Of a DNA stretch of 64,000 bases, positions 1-7,731 are shown in pieces. Made by a program: the position numbers and the translations under genes. Location of the stretch: positions 930,001 through 994,000 of the forward strand of contig NZ_OBMI01000001.1 of the NCBI RefSeq assembly GCF_900199185.1, read 5' to 3'. This DNA comes from Sphingomonas guangdongensis (GTDB lineage Bacteria; Pseudomonadota; Alphaproteobacteria; Sphingomonadales; Sphingomonadaceae). The notes under the pieces were generated by a model. It made no database searches, was not told the DNA's origin, and was given only the letters and a program-made list of their open reading frames with translations. How positions within the stretch are numbered: position 1 is the stretch's first letter; every line of letters starts with the position of its first letter.

Positions 1-230
1 AGGCGGCTCGACAGCGTGCCGCCCGCGACCAGCGCGCGCAGCGCGTTGTTGAAGCCGGTCATCGCGCTCTTCAGCTCGGACACGGTAGAGATCTGCTTGG
101 TCAGCGTCTCCGTGCGCTGCTCGTACTGCTGGGTCTTGGCGGCGAACTGCGCCTCCACCAGGCTGGTGACCAGCGCGGCGGTGTCCACGCCCGAGCCCGT
201 TCCCAGCGTTTTGGCAATCGATTCGACCAC
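1..230 (-). CDS. fliD: Flagellar filament cap FliD, N-terminal part (cut by window edge)
   Basis: FliD (HAP2) caps the growing filament and folds exported flagellin into place. The first 76 codons are present; the rest lies left of the window. The start is a GTG at 230-228, preceded by AAAGGGGA at a normal ribosome-binding distance, and no ATG fits better. The N terminus has the FliD_N pattern: SGVDTAALVTSLVEA near residues 13-27, followed by a predicted amphipathic heptad region. It follows flhB on the same strand after 43 bases and has its own sigma-28 promoter, so it is probably a late gene made after hook completion. Identification is by recognition of the N-terminal pattern only. Confidence 0.85.
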   Translation of the reverse strand, partial: MVESIAKTLGTGSGVDTAALVTSLVEAQFAAKTQQYEQRTETLTKQISTVSELKSAMTGFNNALRALVAGGTLSSR

Positions 231-249
231 GGCCGTCCCCTTTCCCCGT

Positions 250-276
250 CAAACGGCCGCCCGCGCTCCGGCTTTA
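250..276 (-). promoter_or_regulatory. Sigma-28 (FliA) promoter for fliD
   Basis: Reading the minus strand, TAAA at 276-273, exactly 15 bases, then GCCGTTTG at 257-250. This is the TAAA-N15-GCCGATAA flagellar sigma layout, and it matches the fliC and flgM promoters here in spacing and in the GYCGTT core. The -35 element overlaps the flhB stop codon. The predicted start leaves a leader of only about 13 bases before the fliD GTG. Confidence 0.65.
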
Positions 277-1398
277 GCCCTGCTTCACGCCATTTTCGTC
301 GAAGCGCGCGGTTTCCGGCACGCTGACCAGCGGCTGCAGCCCGCCCGCCGCCTTGTTCACGCCGAAGACGAAGGCGAGCACGGTCGCGATCGCGAGGTAC
401 AGGTCGTCGCGGACCTCCTGACCCTCCTTGCTGGTGTAGTAGACGCCGCGGGCAAGCGCCGGATATTCGAGCACCGGCACCGCCATCTCGGCGGCGAGCT
501 CGCGGATCGCGAGCGCGGTCTGCCCGCGGCCCTTCGCCACCACCACCGGCACCTGATCGCGGCCCTGATCGTAGCGGAGCGCGACCGCGAAGTGGGTCGG
601 GTTGGTCAGCACGACGTGCGCCTCCGCCACCGCCTTGCGGAAGCCGCCCTTCAGGATCTCGCGCTGGCGTGAACGGATGTGCGCCTTGTTCTCCGGTGAC
701 CCTTCCGACTCCTTGTGCTCCTGCTTGATCTCCTCCTTGGACATGCGGAGCTGCTTGTTCAGGCGGAAGGCGGACAGCGGCACGTCGATCATCGCGATCA
801 GGACGAGCCCGCCCGACATCACGAAGAGGAGCGTCAGGAACGTGCCGCCAAGGCTGTCGACCGCGGTGCCGAGGTCGGAGGAGACGAGTGCGATCGAGCC
901 CTGTGCCGACGACCACAGCAGGTACGCGCCGATGGAGCCGAGCAGGGTGACCTTCAGCAGCGACTTGCCGAGCTCCACCCAGCCGTTTGCGCCGAAGATG
1001 CGCTTCAGGCCCGACGCGGGATTGAGCTTGGACGGCTTGGGGCCCCACAGCTTGGGGTTGAAGCGCAGCGAGCCGAGGCCCGCCTGGCTGAGGATCGCGG
1101 CGCCGACCGACAGCGCGAACAGCATCAGGAGCGATGGCGCGAGCTTCCAGCCCGCCTCGGCGATCGGGCGCCAGGGCTCGAACCGCTCGACGTCGGCGCG
1201 GCCGAAGGTGAAGCCCGCCGCCATCACTTCCTTGCACGCCGCCATCAGCCCGGGGCCGAGCGTCGCCAGCCACGCGCAGCCGATCAGGACGGAGAGCGCC
1301 GAGCCGAACTCGCGCGACGACAGCATCTGCCCCTCGTCGCGCGCCTTTTGCTGGCGCTTGGGCGTTGGGGCTTCTGTCTTTTCGCCGAAATCCGACAT
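274..1398 (-). CDS. flhB: Flagellar type III export switch protein FlhB
   Basis: FlhB is the export-gate component that switches substrate class from rod/hook to filament proteins. The 374 residues match the family length. The N terminus is basic and cytoplasmic (SDFGEKTEAPTPKR), followed by about four membrane segments (roughly 34-54, 88-108, 144-164, 183-206). The self-cleaving NPTH tetrad lies at about 266-269 inside LTNPTHFAVALRYD. The gene starts 8 bases after the fliR stop, so it is translated in the fliO-P-Q-R-flhB export-gate run. All expected catalytic features are present. FliK, encoded in the same operon, is its partner for the specificity switch. Confidence 0.97.
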   Translation of the reverse strand: MSDFGEKTEAPTPKRQQKARDEGQMLSSREFGSALSVLIGCAWLATLGPGLMAACKEVMAAGFTFGRADVERFEPWRPIAEAGWKLAPSLLMLFALSVGAAILSQAGLGSLRFNPKLWGPKPSKLNPASGLKRIFGANGWVELGKSLLKVTLLGSIGAYLLWSSAQGSIALVSSDLGTAVDSLGGTFLTLLFVMSGGLVLIAMIDVPLSAFRLNKQLRMSKEEIKQEHKESEGSPENKAHIRSRQREILKGGFRKAVAEAHVVLTNPTHFAVALRYDQGRDQVPVVVAKGRGQTALAIRELAAEMAVPVLEYPALARGVYYTSKEGQEVRDDLYLAIATVLAFVFGVNKAAGGLQPLVSVPETARFDENGVKQG

Positions 1399-1405
1399 CA
1401 GCGCC

Positions 1406-2176
1406 TCAACCGAACACCAGCTTCGCGGTCATCTCCAGCACTTCGTGGACGATGACCATCATGTAGTCGCCCATCGCGGGCATGGCGGCGATCAGCGCGA
1501 CGACGCCGACCGCGAGGCTGGCGGGCAGGCCGACCGCGAACAGGTTGAGCGCCGGGGCCGAGCGCGACAGCATGCCGACGACGAGGTTGAGGCACAGCAG
1601 CAGAAAGCCGACCGGCAGCGCGAGCAGCAGTCCGGCGAGGAAGGCATAGCCGCCGAAGAAGGCAATCGCGCGCAGCCGCTCCGGCGCGACCCAGTTACCG
1701 GGCGGAAACGCATCGTAGCTGCGGACGATCAGGTCGACCAGGATCAGGTGCCCGTCGACGGAGAGGAACAGGAGGGTGAGAAGGATCGACAGGAACTGCC
1801 CAATAGCGGGCGACGATGCGCCGTTCACCGGATCGATCGCCTGCGCGAAGCCGATCCCCATCGACGTCCCGATCAGTTCGGAGGCGACCAGCGGCGCGGC
1901 GAACGCGATCTGAAGCACGAAGCCGATCGCGAGCCCGACCAGCGCCTCTCCCGCGACCGCGACGAAGGTGGTGAGCGCGAACACCTCGGACGGCGCGGTG
2001 ATGTTCTGCGCATTCATCGCCAGGATGCCGATCGCGCCCGACAGCGTGATCCGGACCGGCAGCGGCACCGCGACGGCGCCGAACACGGGTGCCGCGATGA
2101 ACGCCGCCCCGACACGCACCATGGTGAAGAGAAGCGCCCAGAGCTGTGGCTCGATGGCGAGGCCGAAGCCCAACAT
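1406..2176 (-). CDS. fliR: Flagellar export gate protein FliR
   Basis: FliR forms the export pore in the inner membrane with FliP and FliQ. The 256-residue product is almost entirely hydrophobic with about six predicted membrane spans, and it carries typical family stretches such as FTMVRVGAAFIAAPVF near residues 18-33 and a charged loop with DGHLILVDLIVRSY. The start ATG is 3 bases from the fliQ stop. Position in the fliP-Q-R-flhB order is canonical. No anomalies seen. Confidence 0.96.
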   Translation of the reverse strand: MLGFGLAIEPQLWALLFTMVRVGAAFIAAPVFGAVAVPLPVRITLSGAIGILAMNAQNITAPSEVFALTTFVAVAGEALVGLAIGFVLQIAFAAPLVASELIGTSMGIGFAQAIDPVNGASSPAIGQFLSILLTLLFLSVDGHLILVDLIVRSYDAFPPGNWVAPERLRAIAFFGGYAFLAGLLLALPVGFLLLCLNLVVGMLSRSAPALNLFAVGLPASLAVGVVALIAAMPAMGDYMMVIVHEVLEMTAKLVFG

Positions 2177-2178
2177 TC

Positions 2179-2448
2179 CTACTTCACCAATTCAGGAATG
2201 CGCTCGAAGATGCTGGTCGTAAAATCGCTGAGCAGGCCCAGGATCATCGCCCCGAACACGACAAGGCTCACCGCCACGACGATCAGCTTGGGGACGAACG
2301 ACAGCGTCTGCTCGTTGATCGAGGTCGCCGCCTGGATCATGCCCAGGATCAGGCCGGAGAGCAGCGCGGGGATCAGGATCGGGGCGGACGCGAGCGCCAG
2401 CACCCACATCGCCTCACGCGCGATCGTCAGGAAGTAATCGGCGTCCAT
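2179..2448 (-). CDS. fliQ: Flagellar export gate protein FliQ
   Basis: Small export-gate subunit of 89 residues with two membrane helices (about 17-40 and 52-75), as expected for FliQ, which wraps the FliP/FliR pore. Family signatures are visible in the N-terminal stretch ending GLILGMIQAATSINEQTLSFVPK. It lies between fliP and fliR with 4-base and 2-base gaps, so translation is likely coupled. Confidence 0.95.
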   Translation of the reverse strand: MDADYFLTIAREAMWVLALASAPILIPALLSGLILGMIQAATSINEQTLSFVPKLIVVAVSLVVFGAMILGLLSDFTTSIFERIPELVK

Positions 2449-2452
2449 CGCG

Positions 2453-3310
2453 TCAACTCACGAAGCTGTTGGCGAGGCTGCCCATCGTCAGCGCCCAGCC
2501 GTCGACGAGGACGAACAGCAGCAGCTTGAACGGCAGCGAGATGATCTGCGGTGAGAGCATCATCATGCCGAGCGACATCAGCACCGTTGCGACCACCAGA
2601 TCGATGACGATGAACGGCAGGAAGATCAGGAAGCCGATCTGGAACGCGGTCTTCAGCTCCGAGGTGACGAAGGCGGGGAGCAGGATGGAGAAGGGCGTGT
2701 CGGCAGGCTGCGCGATCGGCGGCGCCTTCGCAATCTTGGCGAACATCGTCACGTCCTTGACCCGGGTCTGCTTCAGCATGAACGCGTGAAAGCTTTTGCC
2801 CCCGGTCTCCAGCAGCTGGGTCGAGGTGATCTGGCCGGCCGCATAGGGACGGATCGCGTTGGCGTTCACTTCCGACACGACCGGCGCCATCACGAAGAAG
2901 CTGAGGAACAGCGACAGGCCGACGATCACCTGGTTGGGCGGCGAGTTCTGAAGACCCAGCGCCTGGCGCAGGATCGCGAGCACGATCACGATGCGTGTGA
3001 AGCTGGTCATCATGAGGAGGATGCCCGGCAAAACCGTCAGCAGTCCCATGATGATGATAACCTGCAGGGACAGGCTCAGCGGGGCCTCACCGCCGCCGAG
3101 CTGGCCGAGCGCGCGGTCCATGGCGTCGCCGACGCCCGGCGTCACTGGCGCTGCGGGCGGCGCGACCACGGGCGCCGCGGGCGCGGCCTGCGCAAACGCC
3201 GGAAAGGCGGCGAGCAGCAGCGTCATCACCGCGAACACGACCAGCAGGCCGCGCAGCGTGCGGCCCGAGGCGCTGCGCGCGTCGGGGAGGAGCAGGCCGG
3301 ACAGGGTCAC
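2453..3310 (-). CDS. fliP: Flagellar export gate protein FliP
   Basis: FliP builds the pentameric core of the flagellar export pore. The 285-residue protein starts with a long cleavable-looking leader (about residues 1-41, ending in AFAQAAP), a known FliP trait, then an Ala/Pro-rich spacer. The conserved core begins near SLQVIIIMGLLTVLPGILLMMTSFTRIV and ends with membrane helices including GFLIFLPFIVIDLVVATVLMSLGM. The start overlaps the fliO stop by 4 bases. Length and order fit the family. Confidence 0.97.
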   Translation of the reverse strand: MTLSGLLLPDARSASGRTLRGLLVVFAVMTLLLAAFPAFAQAAPAAPVVAPPAAPVTPGVGDAMDRALGQLGGGEAPLSLSLQVIIIMGLLTVLPGILLMMTSFTRIVIVLAILRQALGLQNSPPNQVIVGLSLFLSFFVMAPVVSEVNANAIRPYAAGQITSTQLLETGGKSFHAFMLKQTRVKDVTMFAKIAKAPPIAQPADTPFSILLPAFVTSELKTAFQIGFLIFLPFIVIDLVVATVLMSLGMMMLSPQIISLPFKLLLFVLVDGWALTMGSLANSFVS

Positions 3311-3564
3311 TGCGCGTCAGCCTTGTCGATGAGGTTGACGCCGCCGCGACCGACCGAGACCAACAGGCGACGGCCCTCGAAATCGACCACCGCCAGGCGC
3401 AGGCCGGGCGAGATCATCATGGTTTCCTTGACCTTCAGCAGGCGCTCGCCCTGATTGCCGGGCATGCGCGCCTCCAGGCGGCGCCACAGGTAAAGACAGC
3501 CGACCAGCAGGCCGCAGACCAGCGGCAGCAGGATGACCAGCTTGAGAATATAGGACCACATCAT
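3307..3564 (-). CDS. fliO: Flagellar biosynthesis protein FliO
   Basis: FliO is an accessory membrane protein that helps stabilise or assemble FliP. The product is only 85 residues: one N-terminal membrane segment (about 5-26) followed by a short cytoplasmic domain with the FliO-type pattern KVKETMMISPGLRLAVVDFEGRRLLVSVG. It lies between fliN and fliP and overlaps the fliP start by 4 bases. FliO sequences are weakly conserved, so position carries much of the call. It is shorter than the enterobacterial protein but of usual size for alphaproteobacteria. Confidence 0.85.
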   Translation of the reverse strand: MMWSYILKLVILLPLVCGLLVGCLYLWRRLEARMPGNQGERLLKVKETMMISPGLRLAVVDFEGRRLLVSVGRGGVNLIDKADAQ

Positions 3565-3568
3565 GGCG

Positions 3569-3865
3569 TCAGCGGCTCGCGCGCTTGTCGGGGCTGACCA
3601 GCTCGGTCATCCGCACGCCGAACTTCTCGCCCACGGTCACGACTTCGCCGCGGCCGATCAGGGTTCCGTTGACGAACACGTCGAGCAGCTCGTTGGCGTG
3701 ACGATCGAGCTCGATCACGCTCGCCTCGCCCAGCGCCAGCAGCTCGCGCAAGCTGAGCTGGGTGGAGCCGATCTCCACGGTCAGCTTCACATCGACGTCC
3801 TGGAGCAGCCGGAAGTTGGCCGCTACCGAGGCATCGACCGGGAAGGCGCCGGTCATGTCGTTCAT
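3569..3865 (-). CDS. fliN: Flagellar switch protein FliN
   Basis: FliN forms the lower C-ring with FliM and docks the FliH-FliI export ATPase. The chosen start (MNDMTG, ATG at 3865-3863) gives 98 residues and overlaps the fliM stop by 4 bases (ATGA). The SpoA fold covers about residues 22-92, with the family stretch LTVEIGSTQLSLRELLALGEASVIEL and the central VNGTLIGRGEVV turn. The same frame stays open further upstream, but that part overlaps fliM and does not look like FliN. Confidence 0.95.
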   Translation of the reverse strand: MNDMTGAFPVDASVAANFRLLQDVDVKLTVEIGSTQLSLRELLALGEASVIELDRHANELLDVFVNGTLIGRGEVVTVGEKFGVRMTELVSPDKRASR

Positions 3866-4806
3866 TGGGAGTCCTCTTCGTCGAGACGGGTGAGTTCGGT
3901 GATGCGGATCGCGGCCTTGCCGTTGGACGTGCCGACGGTGCCGGTCCCCAGGCGGTCGCCACCGACCATCACGGGCACGTCGGCGCCAAAGGAGACGGGG
4001 ATCACGTCCCCAACCTTCAGCTCCATCAGCTGCGCGAGCGAGATGACCGGCTCGGCGAGCACCGAGCGGACCGGAAACTTCACGTTCATGGCGGCGCGGG
4101 TCAGGCCGGCGCGCCACTTCGGCTCGGGCTCGGCGGAGCGGCCCAGCACCTTGCCGGTCAGCGTCGGCGCGAACGGCTTCAGCGCGGCGACCGGATAGAC
4201 GATGTCGAGGTAGACGAGCGCGTCCTCGCTTACCGCCAGGCCGAAGCGGGTGACGATCATCGCGTCGTCGCCGTCGATGCCCTGGAGCATCGCGGGGCTC
4301 GCCTCCGGGTTGCCGGGGGTGAAGGTCAGGCGCGCGAGCGGCTCCCACGCGGTCGCGAGCGGGCGCGCAAGCATCTGACCCAGGCGGCGGATCATCGCCT
4401 CAGCCGCGGGGGTGAACTCGCTCGGCAGCGTCTTGGGCGGCTCGCCGGTGCCGCCGAAGAACAGGTCGAGCGTCTCGACCACGAAGGAACCGTCGAACAC
4501 CGCGAGCGCCCGGCAGTCCGGGGTCATCGCGATCGGCAGCCAGGCGGTCAGGCGCCCGTCGCGCTCCGCGGAGTAATCGGCGAAGCGCTGAACGACCAGC
4601 GGCTCCGCCCAGGTGCGGAGCGAGCGGCGCAGCACCGGCTCGAACACGCCGCGCAAGGACCGCGCGAGCCGCGCGGACAGGTGCTGCAGCGTGTGGAGAT
4701 CACCGAACGGATTGAGATTGGCGACGCCCAGCGACGCGACATGCTCTGCCGCGCCGCGGGGCCGTTCGCGCCGCTCGATCGTCTCGGTTGCCGTGCCGTT
4801 AACCAT
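3862..4806 (-). CDS. fliM: Flagellar motor switch protein FliM lacking the EIDALL motif
   Basis: FliM is the C-ring protein that normally binds CheY-P to reverse rotation. At 314 residues it has the FliM middle domain (about 40-220, including FEPVLRRSLRTW and an FGGTGEPP turn) and a C-terminal SpoA domain (about 235-310, LMELKVGDVIPVSF). The N terminus is unusual: the classical CheY-binding peptide with an EIDALL core is not present in the first 60 residues. An in-frame stop (the fliL TGA at 4815-4813) lies just upstream, so no longer start can supply it. The start is 6 bases from the fliL stop. Confidence 0.95.
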   Translation of the reverse strand: MVNGTATETIERRERPRGAAEHVASLGVANLNPFGDLHTLQHLSARLARSLRGVFEPVLRRSLRTWAEPLVVQRFADYSAERDGRLTAWLPIAMTPDCRALAVFDGSFVVETLDLFFGGTGEPPKTLPSEFTPAAEAMIRRLGQMLARPLATAWEPLARLTFTPGNPEASPAMLQGIDGDDAMIVTRFGLAVSEDALVYLDIVYPVAALKPFAPTLTGKVLGRSAEPEPKWRAGLTRAAMNVKFPVRSVLAEPVISLAQLMELKVGDVIPVSFGADVPVMVGGDRLGTGTVGTSNGKAAIRITELTRLDEEDSQ

Positions 4807-4812
4807 GCACGG

Positions 4813-5457
4813 TCACTGAACCACAAAATTGGTAAAGTAGACGTTACCAACGCCGCCAAATCCCTCCTTCTGCTTCAGCACCGCGTTGATCGACTGGACG
4901 AGCCGCTTCTGCAGCGCCTCCTTGCCGGTGTTGGTGAAGATGTCGTCCTCGGCCGTGTCGCCGAGCGTCATCAGCACGGCCGAACGCACCGCGATCTCAT
5001 GGGTTTTCAGGTTGGAGATGACCCGGTCGTCGTACGGCGTCGACACCGCCAGCCCGACCTGAATGAAGTGCGCGCTCTCCTTCAGGTTGGAGGTGAAGTC
5101 CTTCTCCATGGTGAAGTAGGTGGAGGCGTATTTGTCCCCGCCTTCGCCAGCCGGCGTCGGCAGCCCCTCGTGCTTCTCGCCCGATTCGCCGCCCTCGCTC
5201 TCGCCGCCGCCGTGATCGCCGCCCTCGCCCCCGTCGGCGCCGGCGCGCTTCTGCTCGGACTTCGGGACCAGCTTGGGCGTGTCGGCGTCGGCGTCCTTTT
5301 CGTGACCGCCGCCACCGATCATGCCGCTCGACGCGGCATACAGCCCCGCACCGACGCCGCCGCCGACCAGCAGCAGCGTGCCGAGCCCAAGCACCAGCAG
5401 CTTGCCGAGCTTGCCCTTCTTCTTGGGCGCGGCGGCCTCGTCCTTCTTGTCACTCAT
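4813..5457 (-). CDS. fliL: Flagellar basal body-associated protein FliL
   Basis: FliL surrounds the stator and stabilises motor torque. The product is 214 residues: a Lys-rich cytoplasmic tail, one membrane span (about 18-44, Gly/Leu-rich), a long acidic Gly/Glu linker (about 50-105) and a C-terminal periplasmic FliL domain beginning near YASTYFTMEKDFTSNL and ending VGNVYFTNFVVQ. The linker is longer and more charged than in enterobacteria. It lies between fliK and fliM on the same strand. Confidence 0.93.
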   Translation of the reverse strand: MSDKKDEAAAPKKKGKLGKLLVLGLGTLLLVGGGVGAGLYAASSGMIGGGGHEKDADADTPKLVPKSEQKRAGADGGEGGDHGGGESEGGESGEKHEGLPTPAGEGGDKYASTYFTMEKDFTSNLKESAHFIQVGLAVSTPYDDRVISNLKTHEIAVRSAVLMTLGDTAEDDIFTNTGKEALQKRLVQSINAVLKQKEGFGGVGNVYFTNFVVQ

Positions 5458-5475
5458 GGGTCAAATCCTCTTGGG

Positions 5476-7692
5476 TCAGGCGATTCGGTGATCGGTGGTC
5501 TCAGATGGAGTGTCCGCGCGGGCGCTCGCCGGGCGCGGCCGGGCGGGCGTCGGCTGGTGCGAGTCGCGGCGCTCGCCGCCGGGCTGGCCGGCGCCGGTAT
5601 CGACCGCGCTGCCGCCGAGCTTCAGCCCGCGTGCCTCCGCCATGTCGGCGAGCCGCGGCGCGGCCTCGGCCAGCACGGCACGTGCCTGCGGCGTGTCGGT
5701 CGACAGCTGCACCTGGAGCGTGCCCGCATCGTCGCGGGTGATCGCGACGTCGATCCCGCCGAGCGCGTCGGGGGTCAGGCGAATGCGGGTCTCACCTTGC
5801 GCACCGCCCGCATCGCGCAGCGTCTCGATGCGGTCGATCATGCCGGTCATCCAGCTGTCGTCGGCGAAGTCGAGCGCCACGTCCTGCGCGGGCACGGCCG
5901 CGGCGACCTGCTCGGGCGCCGGCGCCGCGCCGGTCAGCCCGGCAAGCGGAAACGCGGCGCTGAGCTCTGCGAGCGGGTCAGCCACGGCGTCGGTCCGCGC
6001 CGGCGCGGCGGCGGCGAACAGCTGAGCGGCGAAAGCGGCGGCGGCAGGCTGCTCGACCGGCGCGGCGATCGGCCGGGCTTGGGCGGCGCGAAGCGGCGTC
6101 ACGGCGACCGTCACCCGGCGCACTTCGCTGCTCGGGCGGTTCCACGCGGCCGGGAATGGAATTTGAGTCGAGGCAGCGAGTGGCTGGGTCGGCGCAAGCC
6201 CCGCTGGAGCAAGAACGGACGAGGGCGCAACCGATGGAGCCGGTGGCGTCACGAGTGCCGTTTCGGGTTGGCTTGCCACCAGCGTGCGCGCAACGCGGTC
6301 GGCTGCGGCCACGATCTGAGGTTCTTGCGGGCGATCGGCGAGCGAATTTGAAGGCAGGACAAGGTCGAGGCGCTGTCCTGCGACAAGCATTGGCTCGGCA
6401 AAGACTGGCGGTGTCGTCGGGACCGGATGGGATGGGCGGATGACGGGGATCACCGGCGCTGGTCGGTCGCCGACGAGGGGCTCGGGGGCGACCGCAGGTA
6501 CTAGCCCGGCCACCGCGGGATCGGCCACGATTGTCGTTGTCGGCTGCGTGAAAACTCGCGCGTTCGGCTGAGGATTGACGGCAGCGACGTCGCCATCCTG
6601 CACCGATGGCGGACGTGACGCCGGTTCGATCGGCAGCAGCGACGACGGCGCGGCTCGGAGGGTCGACTTCGGCACGGAGGCGCCTGCCTCGCCCTTCTCC
6701 GCGTTCACGCGCGTTCCGCCGGATGGCGACGCAGCCTCGTCACGCGCCGGCGCCGCAGCCGGACGGGGCAGCATCGCAGGCGTGACCGGCGGTGCGGACA
6801 GCGGCTGAGCCTCTCCGGCCGGCGCGTCGGATCGCGTCAACGCGCTGAGCACAGGCTGGGGTGACACGACGACGGTCACCGGCACGATCGGCGGCTGACT
6901 GGCGGGCAGCTCGGAGTGGGGCTCATCCATGGGCAGCTGATCGGCGGCACGCTCGCCCGCCTTCGGTTCCGCCGCAAGCGCTTCGGGGTCAGCCACCGGC
7001 GTCGCCGTCGGCAGTGACAGTGGCACGAGCGTCGCCTGCGCGAGCACCGGCTGCTCGTGCCGGCGGTCCGACTGCTCGGCGACCGGTAGCGTCTCTAGCT
7101 CCATGACGGGACTTGAGGGCGTCGCGGTGGCTACAACCATCCGCGGAGCAGCCAGCGGTGACACTTCGGAAGCGACGCTCGCTGGTGTCAGCCGGACCGG
7201 CTGCGCAGATGATGGCTGCTCAGGCACGACAATCGCGATGTCTGGAGCGGGGCGGAGCGGCTGCCCGCTTGGGCCGATGGTCGGCAGCGCCGCACCGCGG
7301 ACAGGCGATGCCGGGAGCGTGGAGGCAGCCAGCTCGATCTGCGGCACCGTTTCCGGCAAGATCGTGCCGGCAGCGGCAAGCGGTTGCCGGTCGATCGATG
7401 CGACTGCTACCGTAAGCGTCGGCACGGCCGGCGGGGGCACGGTACCGATGTCCGCCACTAGGCTGGCGCTGGCAGGGTCGGGCGCCTGCCGCACCGATGA
7501 AGCCGCGGCATCCACGCGGATGGCCGCAGACGGCACCGCCAGTGTTGCCGCCCCTACCGCCTCAGGCGCAATCACACTGGCGCTCAGCTGCGCCAGCGCC
7601 AGCGCGAAGTCGCTGGTGGTCGACAGGACAGCGCCCGGCGCGGACGGCATCGTCGGCACGGTCGGCAACAGGGCGGTGGCAAGCTGGATCAT
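5476..7692 (-). CDS. fliK: Flagellar hook-length control protein FliK
   Basis: FliK is an exported ruler that measures the hook and triggers the FlhB specificity switch. The product is 738 residues, nearly twice the enterobacterial size. Most of it (1 to about 620) is low-complexity Ala/Pro/Val/Thr-rich sequence, as expected for an extended ruler. The conserved C-terminal hook domain lies at about 630-715, with RIRLTPDALGGIDVAITRDD and RLADMAEARGLKL. The start ATG is 39 bases from fliJ. A sigma-54 promoter lies in the end of fliJ, and repeated palindromes resembling activator sites lie inside this coding region. Confidence 0.9.
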   Translation of the reverse strand: MIQLATALLPTVPTMPSAPGAVLSTTSDFALALAQLSASVIAPEAVGAATLAVPSAAIRVDAAASSVRQAPDPASASLVADIGTVPPPAVPTLTVAVASIDRQPLAAAGTILPETVPQIELAASTLPASPVRGAALPTIGPSGQPLRPAPDIAIVVPEQPSSAQPVRLTPASVASEVSPLAAPRMVVATATPSSPVMELETLPVAEQSDRRHEQPVLAQATLVPLSLPTATPVADPEALAAEPKAGERAADQLPMDEPHSELPASQPPIVPVTVVVSPQPVLSALTRSDAPAGEAQPLSAPPVTPAMLPRPAAAPARDEAASPSGGTRVNAEKGEAGASVPKSTLRAAPSSLLPIEPASRPPSVQDGDVAAVNPQPNARVFTQPTTTIVADPAVAGLVPAVAPEPLVGDRPAPVIPVIRPSHPVPTTPPVFAEPMLVAGQRLDLVLPSNSLADRPQEPQIVAAADRVARTLVASQPETALVTPPAPSVAPSSVLAPAGLAPTQPLAASTQIPFPAAWNRPSSEVRRVTVAVTPLRAAQARPIAAPVEQPAAAAFAAQLFAAAAPARTDAVADPLAELSAAFPLAGLTGAAPAPEQVAAAVPAQDVALDFADDSWMTGMIDRIETLRDAGGAQGETRIRLTPDALGGIDVAITRDDAGTLQVQLSTDTPQARAVLAEAAPRLADMAEARGLKLGGSAVDTGAGQPGGERRDSHQPTPARPRPASARADTPSETTDHRIA
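7354..7390. promoter_or_regulatory. Palindrome pair inside fliK, candidate activator (FlbD-like) binding sites
   Basis: Two inverted repeats stand side by side: CGGCAAGATCGTGCC (7354-7368) and CGGCAA-GCGG-TTGCCG (7374-7389). The segment from 7365 to 7393 matches 23016-23044 in the flgB promoter region at 25 of 29 positions, differing only in the 4-base spacer. This lies inside coding sequence about 360 bases downstream of the predicted fliK sigma-54 transcription start. Role inferred from recurrence near sigma-54 promoters; no binding data. Confidence 0.5.
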
Positions 7693-7731
7693 GGGCAGGC
7701 GGTACTCATCCGAGACATCTCGGCAGTCACA

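Noticed and set aside
4797-4806. TTAACCAT word at the fliM start as a CtrA site
   Set aside because: It is formed by the fliM start codons themselves within an operon and has no second half-site.
3865-6351. Long open frame of 828 codons on the plus strand across fliM, fliL and fliK
   Set aside because: It is antisense to well-conserved flagellar genes, has Arg/Gly/His-rich composition typical of GC-rich shadows, and shows no domain or start signal.
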